Of a stretch of DNA of 64,000 bases, positions 32,074 through 40,964 are shown in pieces. The translations under genes and the position numbers were made by a program. The DNA is taken from contig NZ_JFGT01000005.1 of assembly GCF_000599885.1 (NCBI RefSeq), positions 248,001 to 312,000 on the forward strand, given 5' to 3'. Below the pieces are notes generated by a model. The model was not told where the DNA came from. It made no database searches and saw only the letters and a program-made list of their open reading frames with translations. How positions within the stretch are numbered: position 1 is the first letter of the stretch; every line of letters starts with the position of its first letter. The stretch comes from Pantoea sp. IMH (GTDB lineage Bacteria > Pseudomonadota > Gammaproteobacteria > Enterobacterales > Enterobacteriaceae).

Positions 32074-33174
32074 TCAGTGCGGCGTACGGCCGGTGTGAAA
32101 GCGCTTTTCCAGATACTGGCTGTAGCGCGACATGCTGAAACAAAAAATCCAGTAGACCATTGCAGCAAAGACATACCCTTCAGTAGACATGCCCAGCCAG
32201 TCAGGATCGACCGTTGCCTGTTGAACGCTACTAAAGAGGTCAAATAGCCCGATGATAATGACCAGGCTGGTATCCTTAAATAGCGCAATAATGGTGTTAA
32301 CCAGGCCTGGGATCACTAGTTTTAAGGCCTGCGGCAAGATTATCAATCCCTGCATTCTCCAGTAGCCCAGCGCCAGCGATTCAGCCGCTTCATACTGGCC
32401 TCTGGGAAGGGCCTGGAGTCCACCGCGAACCACTTCCGCCACGTAGGCGGACTGAAACAGAATGACGCCGACTAACGCACGGATCAGCTTATCAATACTG
32501 CTGCCCTCCGCCATAAACAGCGGCAGCATCACCGAAGACATAAACAGGACGGTAATAAGCGGAACACCACGCCAGAACTCAATGAATATCACTGAGAGCG
32601 TTCGTACTACGGGCATGGTTGAACGTCGCCCCAGAGCCAGAAGGATACCCAGCGGTAAGGCGCCCGCTATTCCTACCGAAGCGATGATCAACGTTAAAGT
32701 CAGGCCGCCCCACTGCCGGGTTTCCACTCGCTCAAGCCCCAGGAAGCCGCCATACAATAATATCCAGACGATAACCGGATAAACGACAGCCCAGACCGCA
32801 ATATACTGACCCCGACGAGGCATGCTTTTGATAAACATAGGAACAATCGAAAGCAGCCCGATAACCAATGCGAGATTGATGCGCCAGCGAAGCTCGTGCG
32901 GGTAAAGGCCATACATGAACTGCCCAAAGCGGGCATGAATAAAGACCCAGCAGGCGCCTTCTTTCGTACAGTCCGCCCGGGTAGTTCCGATCCAGTTCGC
33001 CTGGAAAAGCAGCCAGTTCAATGCGGGTGGGATCGTAGTCCAGATAACCCACAGGCAAAACAGCGTAAGTAGAGAGTTTGCCCAGCTGGAAAAAAGATTT
33101 TTCCTGGCCCAGATTACCGCACGAGAGAAAGCATTCAGCGGAACGGGCGGCGTTTCATGAGTGGCTAACGTCAT
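32074..33174 (-). CDS. yhdY: Amino-acid ABC transporter permease (AapM/YhdY)
   Basis: 366 residues. Integral membrane subunit of the polar amino-acid transporter. An N-terminal extension with extra membrane helices precedes the conserved permease core with the EAA loop (EAAESLALGYWRMQGLIILPQ at about residue 265). Forms a heterodimer with the upstream permease. Between the other permease (17-bp gap) and the ATPase. Confidence 0.95.
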   Translation of the reverse strand: MTLATHETPPVPLNAFSRAVIWARKNLFSSWANSLLTLFCLWVIWTTIPPALNWLLFQANWIGTTRADCTKEGACWVFIHARFGQFMYGLYPHELRWRINLALVIGLLSIVPMFIKSMPRRGQYIAVWAVVYPVIVWILLYGGFLGLERVETRQWGGLTLTLIIASVGIAGALPLGILLALGRRSTMPVVRTLSVIFIEFWRGVPLITVLFMSSVMLPLFMAEGSSIDKLIRALVGVILFQSAYVAEVVRGGLQALPRGQYEAAESLALGYWRMQGLIILPQALKLVIPGLVNTIIALFKDTSLVIIIGLFDLFSSVQQATVDPDWLGMSTEGYVFAAMVYWIFCFSMSRYSQYLEKRFHTGRTPH

Positions 33175-33191
33175 AGCGTTTCCCTTCTTCC

Positions 33192-34370
33192 TCAGCGCTC
33201 AATCAGGCGGATTTTTCGGTTATAGATATTCATTAACAGCGAAATCACCAGGCTGATAATGAGATATACCCCCATCGTGATAGCAATCGTCTCAATCGCC
33301 TGCCCGGTCTGATTGAGCACCGTGCCAGCAAACAGTGAAACCATATCGGGGTAGCCAATCGCTGCCGCAAGCGAGGAATTTTTCACGATATTGAGATACT
33401 GACTGGTCAGCGGAGGAATGATCACCCGCATAGCCTGCGGAATGATGACCTGGCGTAGCGTTACCGGATTCGGCAGGCCCAGCGAACGCGCTGCCTCTTG
33501 CTGACCATGCGGGACAGACTGAATACCGGCGCGAATAACCTCAGCAATAAAGGAAGAGGTATAGACAGACAATGCAAGAGTCAGCGCGGCCAGTTCCGGG
33601 ATAAGCGCAAATCCCCCGCGAAAGTTAAAGCCACGAAGTTCGGGGACGTTCCAGTGCATTGCTGAGCCAAAGCTCCCGTGCGCAATCAGAGGAAAAAGGA
33701 TTAGCATGGCAAGCGCTGCCGGCCACGTAGGGCGCAACTGCCCCGTCTTCAGCTGAAGAGCACGGTTGTAGCGAAACAGGAGCAAGCTACCGCAAGCGGC
33801 CAGCAGCAGAGCGATGATAAACGGCCATGTACCGGCAGCGTATTCAGGCCAGGGAATATATAACCCCCGATTACTGACAAAAGCGATATCCAGCGCACTC
33901 AACGCCTGACGGGGGCCGGGCAGATTGCGCAGCACGGCAAAATACCAGAAAAATATCTGTAGCAACGGCGGGATGTTTCGGAAGATTTCAATGTAGACAG
34001 CGGAGATTTTCCGCAACAGCCAGTTGTCAGAGAGACGCGCGAGTCCGATAAAAAAACCGAGAAAAGAGGCGAATACAATACATAGTGCAGAAACCAGCAG
34101 CGTGTTGGTTAAGCCAACAAGAAAGACACGTGCGTAGGTATCACCTTCCGTATAGTCGATCAGATGCTGCACAATGCCAAAACCTGCGCTGCGCTCAAGA
34201 AAAGCAAAACCGGAAGTAATGCCGCGGTTAGACAGATTAGTCACGGTATTGTGAATCAGATAGCCCGCTACGCTCAGGACAGCAATAATCGCGATAATCT
34301 GAAACAGCCAGGCGCGCACCGCAGGGTTACTGAAGGAAAAATCCCTTTTTACGGTTGGGCGTTGAGACAT
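33192..34370 (-). CDS. yhdX: Amino-acid ABC transporter permease (AapQ/YhdX)
   Basis: 392 residues. First permease of the importer, with about eight membrane segments and a large periplasmic region between the early helices. The EAA loop reads QEAARSLGLPNPVTLRQVIIPQ near residue 295. A 70-bp gap with a hairpin separates it from the binding-protein gene, so it is probably made at lower level. Confidence 0.95.
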   Translation of the reverse strand: MSQRPTVKRDFSFSNPAVRAWLFQIIAIIAVLSVAGYLIHNTVTNLSNRGITSGFAFLERSAGFGIVQHLIDYTEGDTYARVFLVGLTNTLLVSALCIVFASFLGFFIGLARLSDNWLLRKISAVYIEIFRNIPPLLQIFFWYFAVLRNLPGPRQALSALDIAFVSNRGLYIPWPEYAAGTWPFIIALLLAACGSLLLFRYNRALQLKTGQLRPTWPAALAMLILFPLIAHGSFGSAMHWNVPELRGFNFRGGFALIPELAALTLALSVYTSSFIAEVIRAGIQSVPHGQQEAARSLGLPNPVTLRQVIIPQAMRVIIPPLTSQYLNIVKNSSLAAAIGYPDMVSLFAGTVLNQTGQAIETIAITMGVYLIISLVISLLMNIYNRKIRLIER

Positions 34371-34400
34371 GATAAACCCTCAGTGACGTTAATACTGACA

Positions 34401-34425
34401 AAGGCACCGGCCGGTACGGTGCCTT
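34401..34425 (-). promoter_or_regulatory. Intercistronic hairpin after the binding-protein gene
   Basis: A 9-bp perfect stem (AAGGCACCG with CGGTGCCTT, 7-nt loop) lies between the binding protein and first permease. There is no long T tract. Such hairpins commonly stabilise the upstream message so that binding protein exceeds membrane subunits. Confidence 0.6.
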
Positions 34426-34440
34426 CAAACGATGGGGAAA

Positions 34441-35466
34441 TTAACGTACTGGCGGGGCGTACTGAATGCCGCCTTTGTTCCAGAGGGCATTCTGACCACG
34501 TGCAATTTTCAACGGACTATCTTTGCCCACGTTGCGATCAAAAGTTTCCTGATAATTGCCGACCTGCTTAATAATGTTATAGGCCCATTTATTATTCAGT
34601 TTCAGATCCTTGCCGAAATCCCCTTCTGAACCCAGCAGATGAGCCATATCCGGCGTGGCGGGTTTTGCAGCCATCTGATCGACGTTTTTAGACGTGACGC
34701 CCATTTCTTCCGCATTCAGCATGGCAAAGAGTGACCACTTAACGATGGTAAACCAGTCATCATCACCCCGGCGCACGACCGGGCCCAGAGGTTCTTTAGA
34801 GATAACTTCTGGCAGGACAATAAATTCATCCGGTTTGCCAAGCTTGATGCGCAAGGCATAAAGCTGTGACTGATCGGAGGCCAGCGTATCGCAGCGGCCG
34901 GAGTCGAGCGCTTTAGCCGATTCATCCGAACGATCAAATGTCACAGGCGTGTAGTGCATATTATTCGATTTAAAATAGTCAGCAACATTCAGCTCGGTAT
35001 CGGTACCGGCCTGGATACACACTGTTGCACCATCAAGTTCTTTAGCGCTTTTCAAGCCCGCTTTCTGATGAGTCAGGAAGCCGATGCCATCATAGTAATT
35101 TACCCCGGCAAACATAAAGCCCATGCCACCATCGCGGGAGGAAGTCCAGGTAGTATTGCGTGAAAGAATATCCACTTCACCCGATTGCAGAGCGGTGAAA
35201 CGCTCTTTGGCGGTCAGCGGGGTATATTTCACCTTGGTCGCGTCGCCAAAAATCGCGGCTGCTACCGCCCGGCATACATCAACGTCGAGACCATTAAATT
35301 TGCCGCTGGCATCTGCATAAGAGAAACCAGGCAGACCATCGCTGATACCGCACTGAACAAAGCCTTTCTTATTAATGGCATCCAGCGTGGTGCCCGCGTG
35401 AGCCTGATTCGCCGCTGCAAACAGCGTTGCAGCGGCAACCAACATGGAGAGCATCGTTTTTTTCAT
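34441..35466 (-). CDS. yhdW: Periplasmic amino-acid-binding protein (AapJ/YhdW)
   Basis: 341 residues with a Sec signal peptide (MKKTMLSMLVAAATLFAAANQAHA, cleavage after about residue 24). Solute-binding protein of family 3 delivering L-amino acids to the AapQM permeases; conserved segments include CGISDGLPGFSYAD and TPLTAKERFTALQSGEVD. First gene of the operon, behind a predicted sigma-54 promoter. Confidence 0.96.
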   Translation of the reverse strand: MKKTMLSMLVAAATLFAAANQAHAGTTLDAINKKGFVQCGISDGLPGFSYADASGKFNGLDVDVCRAVAAAIFGDATKVKYTPLTAKERFTALQSGEVDILSRNTTWTSSRDGGMGFMFAGVNYYDGIGFLTHQKAGLKSAKELDGATVCIQAGTDTELNVADYFKSNNMHYTPVTFDRSDESAKALDSGRCDTLASDQSQLYALRIKLGKPDEFIVLPEVISKEPLGPVVRRGDDDWFTIVKWSLFAMLNAEEMGVTSKNVDQMAAKPATPDMAHLLGSEGDFGKDLKLNNKWAYNIIKQVGNYQETFDRNVGKDSPLKIARGQNALWNKGGIQYAPPVR

Positions 35467-35555
35467 AGAGCATCCTGTGTGGCGAAGTCGATTTTTATCG
35501 TTAACGTACGCTGTTGTGGGCTTTTATTGTTTAAGGGTAAAGCCATCCACGACTC

Positions 35556-35572
35556 TGCAAAGGTAATGCCAG
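35556..35572 (-). promoter_or_regulatory. Predicted sigma-54 promoter of the aap operon
   Basis: The minus strand reads CTGGCATTACCTTTGCA, matching the -24/-12 consensus YTGGCAC-N5-TTGCW with the correct GG-to-GC spacing. It lies about 90 bp before the binding-protein start. Nitrogen-regulated expression would fit an amino-acid importer. Confidence 0.7.
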
Positions 35573-35645
35573 TTTTGCAGCATCCTGAATTCACGGGAAA
35601 GGAATGCTAATACTCAGACGTTTTTGGAAAGATTCGTTAATATCG

Positions 35646-35692
35646 CGCACTACTCCGGCGCAAAACCAGAAGGGCTGGTCACATTTGGTGCA
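35646..35692 (-). promoter_or_regulatory. Candidate NtrC enhancer sites
   Basis: CGCACTACTCCGGCGCA (35646-35662) resembles the NtrC palindrome TGCACYA-N3-TGGTGCA, and a perfect half-site TGGTGCA lies at 35686-35692 with a poor partner. Both are about 75-135 bp upstream of the -24/-12 elements, a normal enhancer distance. Seen by eye only. Confidence 0.5.
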
Positions 35693-35756
35693 AAAAGATT
35701 CACAAAGTGAAAGCAATGTGAGCAAAAGCGCATATTTGTTATTGGAGTGTTATAGA

Positions 35757-35785
35757 GGCCAGCTCTGAGGGGGGATGAGCTGGCC
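35757..35785 (-). terminator. Hairpin after lpxP
   Basis: A 9-bp perfect stem GGCCAGCTC/GAGCTGGCC with an 11-nt loop begins about 20 bp after the lpxP stop. No T tract follows on the minus strand, so it may be a 3' stabiliser or a weak terminator. Confidence 0.5.
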
Positions 35786-35803
35786 GGAAAGCGAAGTAAA
35801 AGA

Positions 35804-36724
35804 TCAGTAAAGTGAGGTTTTGCCTTCAGGGCGAGTTTTGAACCGGCGATGCAACCACATATACTGGTTCGGTGCCCGCATGATTTCCCGTTCAATAACC
35901 TTATTCATATAGGCTGCGGCCTGCTGTTCATCCTCAACCGGATACGCCTTCAGTTCAGGCTGAATAACTAATTCGTAACCGCTACCATCTTCATTACGGA
36001 TCAGCACCACGGTAATCATCGCGGGCTTGGCCAGCCGGGCGATCATCCAGGTTCCGCTGGTTGTTGCTGCCTGTGGTACCGCAAACAGCGGCGCAAAAAC
36101 ACTACCTTTCGGACCATAATCCTGATCGGGCGCAAACCACACGGCTTCACCCTGTTTCAGGGCCTGCACCATACCACGCAGATCGCGGCGGTTAATCATC
36201 GCTTTGTTGGAACGCATACGGCCTTTCGTCTGCACCCATTCCATCAGTTTATTGTTATGTGGGCGGTACATCGCCATCATCGGCTGGCAGAGGCCCATCG
36301 CGCGGCCACCCAGCTCAAGCGACATAAAATGTACGCCGATAATCAGCGCGCCACGGCCATCCTGCTGAGCGGCCGTCAAATTATGCAGGCCATTAACCGT
36401 AAACCAGCGTCTGACGCGGCGATCTGACCAGAACCAGGCCATGCCGGTTTCGAGCAATCCCATGCCCAGTGACTCAAAGTTGCGCACAATACGCTGCTCG
36501 ATCTGTTCAGCAGGCATATCGGGAAAGCAGAGCTCAAGGTTACGACGGGTGATGCGGATACGGCGCTTTAAGAAGCGCATCGACGTGCGCCCCATCCAGG
36601 TGCCCAGCTTCTGTATAAGCGGGAAGGGAAGCTGAACCAGCAAAAATAAAAGCCCCAGCCCGGCCCACGTAAACCAGTAACGAGGATGCAGTAAGCTGCG
36701 GTTAAAACGGGGTGAAGCCTTCAT
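35804..36724 (-). CDS. lpxP: LpxP-like lipid A acyltransferase
   Basis: 306 residues from the ATG at 36724 (AGAGAG upstream), the E. coli LpxP length; a longer start at 36745 is less likely. Inner-membrane acyltransferase adding a secondary acyl chain to Kdo2-lipid IVA; E. coli LpxP adds palmitoleate in the cold. One membrane segment (about residues 15-35) precedes the catalytic HFMSLE (HX4E). YRPHNNKLMEWVQTKGRMRS and FAPDQDYG are closer to LpxP than to LpxL. In E. coli this interval holds envR-acrEF instead. Confidence 0.88.
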   Translation of the reverse strand: MKASPRFNRSLLHPRYWFTWAGLGLLFLLVQLPFPLIQKLGTWMGRTSMRFLKRRIRITRRNLELCFPDMPAEQIEQRIVRNFESLGMGLLETGMAWFWSDRRVRRWFTVNGLHNLTAAQQDGRGALIIGVHFMSLELGGRAMGLCQPMMAMYRPHNNKLMEWVQTKGRMRSNKAMINRRDLRGMVQALKQGEAVWFAPDQDYGPKGSVFAPLFAVPQAATTSGTWMIARLAKPAMITVVLIRNEDGSGYELVIQPELKAYPVEDEQQAAAYMNKVIEREIMRAPNQYMWLHRRFKTRPEGKTSLY

Positions 36725-37149
36725 AATTCTCTCTTTATCATGCACAGGAAGCGTATCGCCTGAGAAGTAAGCTCATAGCGTTACAACAGATGAGACACCA
36801 TTATTTGCGGTAAGTTGAGCCGGATGCGCTGAACTTTACATAATGCAGATAATTCTGGTCATGTTCGGGACGGCGAAAAGAGGCTGGCAGATGAACGCGC
36901 TTCATTTCATCGTGCCGGCATCGGGTGCAGGCATAAATATCAGAAGCTTAGTTAATGCTGTTACAGGTTAATGCCGTATTGTATATCTAAATACCTGACA
37001 CCAATAGATGATTTACATTTTTTGTACATTTATTGTTCACCCCTGCACGTCAGGAGAAGGGACCGCTGTTTCATATCAAAAAGCCCTTTCACTCTTTCTG
37101 AGGCGTTAACCAGTAAGGATGATAAAAACAACAGCTGATAGCCGGTAAT

Positions 37150-37290
37150 AAAAAAAACCCTCTGAAGATGGGAATCCGTAAATCTGCAGAGGGGATGCAA
37201 AGCATCATTCGGTACAGCGTGAATTATGCCGCCGGACGGTGCAGCCAAACCTGATAACAATCAATTTAAGGTCTTACTTAACAATAAGTT
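37150..37290 (-). ncRNA. Candidate small RNA between lpxP and fis
   Basis: On the minus strand TTGTAA (37319-37324) and TAAAAT (37297-37302) are 16 bp apart. About 100 bp later comes a strong intrinsic terminator: CCCTCTG pairs with CAGAGGG (37158-37164/37187-37193), extended by 4 bp past one mismatch, with eight T after it. The implied transcript is about 140 nt and no open frame fits it. It matches no small RNA I recognise. It could instead be a distal terminator of the dusB-fis operon. Confidence 0.4.
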
Positions 37291-37551
37291 ACTGTAATTT
37301 TAATAACATGTATTAAGTTTACAAATGCTTGTGGCACCTGACTGGTAATTGGCAGGAAGCGGAAAGCAGCACTCAAGTTAAAAAGAGGAAATGCGGTGTA
37401 GTCATGAACTTACTGTCAGACAGAGCATCACCGTGCATCCATCCTTTCAGAAGCGCAGCGCTGTTACGCCGTTTAAAAGCCGAATTTATAAGGAGAGAAT
37501 AAGCGTAGGGAGTGAGGGGGACAATCTGGCTAACCGGTATTGGGGACTGAG

Positions 37552-37592
37552 GATAAGAAAAAGGCGCCTTATCCGCTGGAGAAGACGCCTTT
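37552..37592 (-). terminator. dusB-fis operon terminator
   Basis: AAAGGCG (37560-37566) pairs with CGCCTTT (37586-37592) and the stem continues for 3 bp past a mismatch. On the minus strand the hairpin runs into TTTTCTTAT. It starts 21 bp after the fis stop. Confidence 0.8.
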
Positions 37593-37612
37593 ATTCAGAC
37601 AATCACTGAAAA

Positions 37613-37909
37613 TCAGTTCATGCCGTATTTTTTCAGTTTCTTACGCAGCGTACCGCGGTTGATACCCATCATCAGGGCTGCACGGGTCTGGTTGCCACGG
37701 GTATATTGCATCACCATGTCCAACAGTGGCTGTTCTACTTCAGCCAAAACCAGCTCATACAGGTCATTAACATCCTGACCATTCAGTTGAGCAAAATAGT
37801 TCTTCAGTGCCTGTTTGACCGAGTCACGCAGGGGCTTTTGAGTCACCTGATCCTGGGAGTTAACGGTTGAAACGGTCAGTACGTCAGAATTTACGCGTTG
37901 TTCGAACAT
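37613..37909 (-). CDS. fis: Fis, nucleoid-associated regulator
   Basis: 98 residues, the E. coli length and nearly the same sequence. DNA-bending dimer abundant in early exponential growth that activates rRNA P1 promoters and shapes the nucleoid. N-terminal beta-hairpin arms, then dimer helices and the C-terminal helix-turn-helix ([24 protein letters not shown]). Second gene of the dusB-fis operon, 24 bp after dusB. Confidence 0.99.
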
Positions 37910-37933
37910 AGTTCTGTCAGCTCTTTATTTCTA

Positions 37934-38899
37934 TTATGCAAGTTTTTCGAAGTATGCCTCCAACGCCTCCAGCTGTTCGCTGGCATCCTCAATGGCGTTG
38001 AATGTGCGCCGAAACTGGTCGTTTGGGGCATGCTCCTGGAGATACCAGGAGACGTGCTTCCGGGCAATACGGTATCCCTTGCGGTGACCATAAAAGTCGT
38101 GCAGTTCCCGTAGGTGCCCGATGAGCAAGCGCTTAACCTCAGCCAGTGGCATCGGTGCCAGCAGCTCCCCAGTGTCCAGATAATGCTGGATTTCCCGGAA
38201 GATCCACGGTCTTCCCTGAGCCGCACGTCCTATCATCAGGGCATCAGCCCCCGTATAGTCAAGTACGGCTCTGGCCTTATGCGGGTCAGTAATGTCTCCA
38301 TTCGCGATAACGGGAATAGAGACATTCTGCTTAACTGTCCGAATGCTGTCGTATTCAGCGTCGCCGTTGAACAAGCACGCGCGGGTGCGTCCGTGAATGG
38401 TCAGGGCCTGAATGCCACAGCGCTCAGCCAATTGGGCAATTTCTACACAGTTGCGGTTATCCGCATCCCAGCCGGTGCGAATTTTCAGCGTGACGGGCAC
38501 ATCCACCGCATTGACCACCGCAGAAAGTATTGAACTCACCAGCGTCGGATATTGCAGCAGGGCAGAACCCGCCAGCTTACGATTCACTTTTTTGGCAGGG
38601 CATCCCATGTTGATATCGATGACCTGCGCGCCAGATGCTGCATTAATGCGCGCGGCAGCGGCCATCTCCTCAGGGTCACAGCCTGCGATTTGCACGGTAC
38701 GGATACCAGGCTCGTCGCTATGTACCATACGCAGCCGGGATTTGTCGGTAGCCCAGACTTCAGGGTTAGACGACAGCATCTCGGATACGGTCATACCAGC
38801 GCCCATTGCATAACAAAGCGTCCGGAAAGGCCTGTCGGTAATTCCGGCCATGGGTGCTGCAATCAGTCGATTGCGAAGCTGGTGGTTTCCTATGCGCAT
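37934..38899 (-). CDS. dusB: DusB, tRNA-dihydrouridine synthase B
   Basis: 321 residues using the ATG at 38899 ([17 protein letters not shown]), the E. coli length; the frame extends further upstream without a better start. FMN enzyme reducing U17 in the tRNA D-loop. TIM barrel with active-site Cys in [19 protein letters not shown] and flavin-binding [16 protein letters not shown]. Cotranscribed with fis, and thought to help fis translation. Confidence 0.97.
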   Translation of the reverse strand: MRIGNHQLRNRLIAAPMAGITDRPFRTLCYAMGAGMTVSEMLSSNPEVWATDKSRLRMVHSDEPGIRTVQIAGCDPEEMAAAARINAASGAQVIDINMGCPAKKVNRKLAGSALLQYPTLVSSILSAVVNAVDVPVTLKIRTGWDADNRNCVEIAQLAERCGIQALTIHGRTRACLFNGDAEYDSIRTVKQNVSIPVIANGDITDPHKARAVLDYTGADALMIGRAAQGRPWIFREIQHYLDTGELLAPMPLAEVKRLLIGHLRELHDFYGHRKGYRIARKHVSWYLQEHAPNDQFRRTFNAIEDASEQLEALEAYFEKLA

Positions 38900-38937
38900 G
38901 AAAAAAAAGTGACCATAGTGTGTCCGCAAGGCGGCGT

Positions 38938-38966
38938 ATATTACGCATTTTTTTAGCAAGATGAAA
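38938..38966 (-). promoter_or_regulatory. dusB-fis promoter
   Basis: The minus strand reads TTTCAT, 17 bp, then TAATAT and ACGCCGCCTTGC, closely resembling the E. coli fis promoter and its GC-rich discriminator, which mediates stringent control. It lies about 40 bp before dusB. Fis and CRP sites expected here were not resolved. Confidence 0.7.
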
Positions 38967-39062
38967 GGACAAACTTTGAACAACTTCTGTCTGCAAAGCG
39001 GTAGCTAAGCTAAAGTACGGGCAGTGTTGAATAAATGTCTATGTAATACATGGTGTTGCAAT

Positions 39063-39115
39063 AAAAAGGCGAAATCGTGCACAGGTTTTTTTCTTTTTTT
39101 GTGACCGATTTCGCC
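39063..39115 (-). terminator. Terminator with A-rich loop after the carbonic anhydrase gene
   Basis: GGCGAAATCG (39068-39077) is an exact inverted copy of CGATTTCGCC (39106-39115), with an inner CAC/GTG pairing. The loop on the minus-strand RNA is almost all A. The hairpin is followed on that strand by TTTTTATT. It lies about 96 bp past the carbonic anhydrase stop and before the dusB-fis promoter. Confidence 0.75.
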
Positions 39116-39211
39116 CTATAAAGAATGGAACTTTATGCAGAAAACGCGATAAGTGCCGCCAGGTTTACTGCCGGCAGGCGCATTCTGTCGCTTATTTTCC
39201 GCTCAATCAGA

Positions 39212-39949
39212 CTAGTCAACGATAATGCGCCCATTCAGCGGCTGCACAGGACGATTATTGGCATGTTTTAACGCGTGCTGAAGCGTTGACAGCTGAGTGG
39301 CGGAGAGCGTCGCAGGATGCTTCATAATCAGCCAGCGAACCCCTTCGGTGCAGGGCGGCGTTGTTAGCGAACCGCTGAACCGATAGTAGTGCTTACTGAC
39401 GGGAAATAGTGCCGTCATATCCACGCTCTGCTTCATGTCTTCCACGCGGTCCAGGCGGGCAGGCAAAGAGGCAAGTATCGGGGTCAGCGCTTTATTCTCT
39501 TCACCCAGCTCAAACATAACGGCCACGACCGCCAGTTCCCCCTCTTTATTAGCATGGACGAAATGGGCTTCCATCGGAAAAGCTTTGCCAAAAAGATGGT
39601 TTTCACTCGGCGCATGAAAATGAAACTGTTTGAGAACGAAAGTATCGTTATCCAGCTCGAAATCATCGGTATCTTTTACCGTCACCTGAATGGTATGCCC
39701 ATTGTTAACAATGGTTTTGGTGTCGGTATGAAAGTTGAATTTGAGCTCAGGTAATTTCCCGTCAATCACCCGGTTAATATCTATCGGGGACTGATACTGA
39801 CCCTTACTACAGGTTTGGAACTCTGGTGCAATTGCTCCCCAGTGCTCAGGCGCATTGTCACCTTCATAACTCCAGTGGATATCAGGAGCCGCCCAGGCGG
39901 GCAGCGTTGTGACAGCAACGAGCAGCAGGCCTAATTTCTTGATTCTCAT
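39212..39949 (-). CDS. cah: Periplasmic alpha-carbonic anhydrase
   Basis: 245 residues with a signal peptide (MRIKKLGLLLVAVTTLPAWA, cleavage near residue 20). Interconverts CO2 and bicarbonate in the periplasm. Zinc ligands are the two His of KQFHFHAPSEN and the His of EAHFVH; the SPIDI and TTPPCTEGVRW signatures and a conserved Cys pair (CSKG, PPCTEG) likely forming a disulfide are present. Complete. It sits between dusB and prmA, where E. coli has no gene. Confidence 0.95.
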   Translation of the reverse strand: MRIKKLGLLLVAVTTLPAWAAPDIHWSYEGDNAPEHWGAIAPEFQTCSKGQYQSPIDINRVIDGKLPELKFNFHTDTKTIVNNGHTIQVTVKDTDDFELDNDTFVLKQFHFHAPSENHLFGKAFPMEAHFVHANKEGELAVVAVMFELGEENKALTPILASLPARLDRVEDMKQSVDMTALFPVSKHYYRFSGSLTTPPCTEGVRWLIMKHPATLSATQLSTLQHALKHANNRPVQPLNGRIIVD

Positions 39950-40071
39950 AATCCTTTATGTCCTGAATTTACCGGGCTTCCGGATGGAAGCCGGTACCCT
40001 GTTTATAGGCCTGCTAATAGTAATGATATCATGCCGAAAAATCATCTACTCCTTCCCTGGCGCTGAGACAA

Positions 40072-40953
40072 TCAGCGGCGAATGCCGGTGATCCGACACC
40101 ACTCTTCTTTCTCAGCCACAGGGTCAAGAGCAAACTTCTCCTCGTAGGCTTCACACACGCTGGCGGCCTGGCTTGCCAGCACGCCCGATAAGCCCAGGTG
40201 ACCGCCGGTTACAGGCAGGACGCCGATGAGCGGCGCCAGCTCACGCAGCGGGCCAGCCAGAATGTTGGCGACCACCACATCCGCGCTAAGATCCGCTGGC
40301 TGCTCATGGGGCAGAAAGAGTGACAGACGTTCAGACACGCCGTTGCGTTCGGCGTTAGCGCGGCTGGCCTGAATAGCCTGAGGATCAATATCGATGCCAA
40401 TAGCGCTGGCGGCGCCCAGTTTCAGCGCGGCAATGGCCAGAATGCCGGAACCGCAACCGAAATCGATGACGGTTTTACCCGTCAGGTCCAGGCCATCAAG
40501 CCAGCTCAGGCAGAGCGCGGTGGTGGGGTGAGTACCGGTGCCGAACGCCAGGCCAGGATCGAGCATAACGTTGACCGCTTCCGGTTCCGGCACATCGCGC
40601 CAGCTTGGGCAGATCCAGAGACGCTGCCCGAAACGCATCGGGTGGAAATTGTCCATCCACTCGCGCTCCCAGTCTTTATCTTCGATCTGCTCAATTTTAT
40701 GCGGGAAGCCGGCGCCGAGAAGAGGATGCGGTTCCAGACCCGCAATCACCTCATGCATATCCGTTTCGGCATCAAAGAGGGCGATCACATCGGTATCTCC
40801 CCACAGGCGCGTTTCGCCGGGCAGCGGTTCAAAAACCGGATTGTCATGGGTATCCTGAAACGTGACCGATACAGCCCCGTTCTCCATCAGCGCATCGCCC
40901 AGTTCTTCAGCCTGAGCGCCAGTGGTATTGATCTTCATTTGTATCCAGGGCAT
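40072..40953 (-). CDS. prmA: PrmA, ribosomal protein L11 methyltransferase
   Basis: 293 residues, the E. coli length. Trimethylates several amino groups of L11. An N-terminal substrate domain (to about residue 90) precedes the Rossmann methyltransferase with [32 protein letters not shown] and the NILAGPL motif. 11 bp after panF, probably the same transcript. Confidence 0.98.
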   Translation of the reverse strand: MPWIQMKINTTGAQAEELGDALMENGAVSVTFQDTHDNPVFEPLPGETRLWGDTDVIALFDAETDMHEVIAGLEPHPLLGAGFPHKIEQIEDKDWEREWMDNFHPMRFGQRLWICPSWRDVPEPEAVNVMLDPGLAFGTGTHPTTALCLSWLDGLDLTGKTVIDFGCGSGILAIAALKLGAASAIGIDIDPQAIQASRANAERNGVSERLSLFLPHEQPADLSADVVVANILAGPLRELAPLIGVLPVTGGHLGLSGVLASQAASVCEAYEEKFALDPVAEKEEWCRITGIRR

Positions 40954-40964
40954 TGCAATTCTCT

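Larger units (their letters stand above)
36725..37612. other. Gene-free 888-bp interval between lpxP and fis
   Basis: No convincing coding sequence. Short frames at 37030-37260 (minus) and 37391-37609 (plus) lack a credible ribosome-binding site or recognisable sequence. AT-rich stretches lie around 36960-37030 and 37260-37330. The interval holds two minus-strand terminators (37150-37193 and 37552-37592) and a promoter-like pair at 37297-37324. The lpxP promoter must lie at the left end but was not identified. Confidence 0.7.

Noticed and set aside
37030..37260. 76-codon minus-strand open frame in the lpxP-fis interval
   Set aside because: It spans the strong terminator at 37150-37193, has no clear ribosome-binding site and no recognisable family features.
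37391..37609. 72-codon plus-strand open frame before fis
   Set aside because: It runs through the fis terminator in antisense and its Arg-rich sequence looks like random translation of GC-rich hairpin DNA.
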